Below, in pieces: positions 62,624 through 64,000 of a stretch of 64,000 bases of DNA. The position numbers and the translations under genes were made by a program. Under the pieces are notes generated by a model. That model saw nothing but the letters and a program-made list of their open reading frames with translations, did no database searches and was not told where the DNA came from. The DNA is from Ovis canadensis (Eukaryota; Chordata; Mammalia; Artiodactyla; Bovidae): contig NC_091245.1 in assembly GCF_042477335.2 (NCBI RefSeq), forward strand, positions 230,267,501 through 230,331,500. Reading direction: 5' to 3'. Position 1 is the first letter of the stretch. Each line of letters begins with the position of its first letter.

Positions 62624-63949
62624 GAATACTTCAGTTAAATAAATTTTGATGAAGAGATTAATCTCTAGGTAAAAAATTATATTCATAGGTAGCTGAAGTT
62701 TTCAGCATGGCCCGTCTTAGGAATCTGAAGTGGTTTGGTCACATGCCTCGGTCATTTTTATTTCAGAATCAGTTGTAATAGACTGCCAAAGTCTTACAGA
62801 GCATGAATTCTATGGTATGTTATTGCTATTTGGAAAAAGCATTTTGTGGTCAAGTAAGTTTGGGAAATGCCCAGTTATAGAAAATTATGTCTCACTGCTT
62901 CAGGAGTTTTTAGAGCGTGAATTAAGTACATTGTGATTCTCTAAGAAGGAAACAATATGAAGTAGAATTTTCCTAACTTGCATAACCAAGGAACTCTCTC
63001 CACTGCCATTTTTTTTTCTTTCTTAATCGAAACTCCAGTTAATATTTTGAGGAGTTAGGATTCTCTTATATAGGCTGATTTCCTACAGACTGGATTTTCC
63101 CTATATAGTTTAGGCAAATACTATTTTTTAATTAAGTCTAAGTCTAATTAAGAAAATAGGTGATGCTGGTGATGCTGTTCACCATCAATTAAGAGCATTC
63201 TTTAGAATCAGGAATCTTGAAGTTTTCTTAATTCTTAAAAATTCATCTTATTATAATAAGAAAAGCAGGTTGTTTGGAAGTAAATGCACTTTTTTTAGTG
63301 CTGGACCTCTTAAGCACTGTTTCTGCTTAAAATCAACTTACCTGGACAAAAATATAAAATCAATGACCATGTCACTAATGTGACATCTAAACTGTTCAGT
63401 ATAATGGAGCCATAATTTAGTTTTAGACAAGAGTCAGATTAAAAGTGAGTAAGAATAGAGTTAAAGGGATCCAGCTGTGAATATAAGAATTTTTTAAATG
63501 ATGTGATTGGGAAATAAAAGTAATCACTTTCGAGCACTTTACCATATATAAACCTCAAACACAAGGCACAATTTTATTAAGATTGACAAGGCTAATCTAT
63601 AATTAAAGCGATTTGGAAAGACATTTAACCATGATTTACTTTTTCTTAAAGCTGAACGAAATGGATGCTGTTAAGTGGAACTATCTAATAATACAGCATT
63701 CCGGCTGCCTGTCTTTGGTTCCAGAGAATATAGTGGTGCTGGCGCCAGAATTCTAGATTCCTCTATTTATGGGGACATTTATTCCCACAGAGCCCCTCTT
63801 CCAGCACAATTTTCCTACCATAACCAGACTGAAAACAGCTTGGATACACAATGTTTGTTTCATGCTTAACTTTTACAAAAATGCTTGCACATGTATCATT
63901 TTGTTCATTTTAACAAGACAAATGAGAAAAATGTTAGCAGAGACAATTA
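62624..63949. other. Intergenic, no recognised element
   Basis: AT-rich, no gene or repeat named. Confidence 0.5.
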
Positions 63950-64000
63950 TGCTGCATGGTTAGGAGTGTAAGCCACACCTGGATTTAAATCTGACTCTAC
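63950..64000 (+). repeat. MIR start, cut by the window edge
   Basis: GCATGGTTAGGAGTGTAAGC then ACCTGGATTTAAATCTGACT matches the first third of a MIR. Confidence 0.65.

Noticed and set aside
62700-62745. CAGCATGGCCCGTCTTAGG as a U6 snRNA remnant
   Set aside because: The match is limited to GCATGGCCC; surrounding U6 sequence is absent.

Overview
This is vertebrate nuclear DNA from a ruminant, most likely a bovid. The evidence is many copies of the RTE-type LINE BovB, with its (ACTGA)n-type 3' end, together with Bov-tA/BovA SINEs, one BOV-A2 dimer and CHR-type SINEs. Two protein-coding loci are supported. On the + strand lie the last four coding exons of IFT80 (3171-3260, 3364-3536, 20201-20324, 27744-27854) and its poly(A) signal at 28171. 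On the - strand lies the single-exon gene C3orf80 (47557-48297) inside a CpG island. The two genes converge tail to tail. This is the gene neighbourhood of human 3q25.33 and, by inference, of cattle chromosome 1. There is also one processed pseudogene, an RPS27 retrocopy at about 32141-32480 on the - strand. I see no operon, CRISPR array, tRNA or rRNA gene, or any microbial system.

Layout. 1-28200 is the 3' end of IFT80, with introns of 103 bp, 16,664 bp and 7,419 bp between the visible exons. The large introns are filled with BovB, L2, MIR, old L1 and SINE copies. 28200-46980 is intergenic: old L1 pieces, an LTR-like block with possible endogenous-retrovirus remains (29640-31960), the RPS27 retrocopy, nested SINEs in an L1 (34035-35450), a second L1 (36372-37440), and an A-rich, T-poor domain from about 39150 to 43610 that contains a diverged tandem array. 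43620-46980 is an AT-rich stretch without recognisable repeats, just downstream of C3orf80. 46990-48720 is the CpG island with C3orf80 and its promoter. 48720-64000 is non-coding flank with six more BovB copies; nothing in it looks like an exon.

The most informative structure is in the BovB copies. Three of them (1-3017, 10123-13305, 53548-54799) are split head to head. Two of these three are bounded by clear target-site duplications, so each is a single insertion carrying a 5' inversion, as twin priming would produce. One also carries a second BovB nested inside it with its own 12-bp target duplication. Oppositely oriented BovB copies flank IFT80 exons and could pair in the pre-mRNA. A (TG)15 tract sits in the 103-bp IFT80 intron. 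C3orf80 encodes a largely uncharacterised cysteine-rich single-pass membrane protein with two LPxY motifs in its tail. All calls come from reading the sequence; no database search was run.
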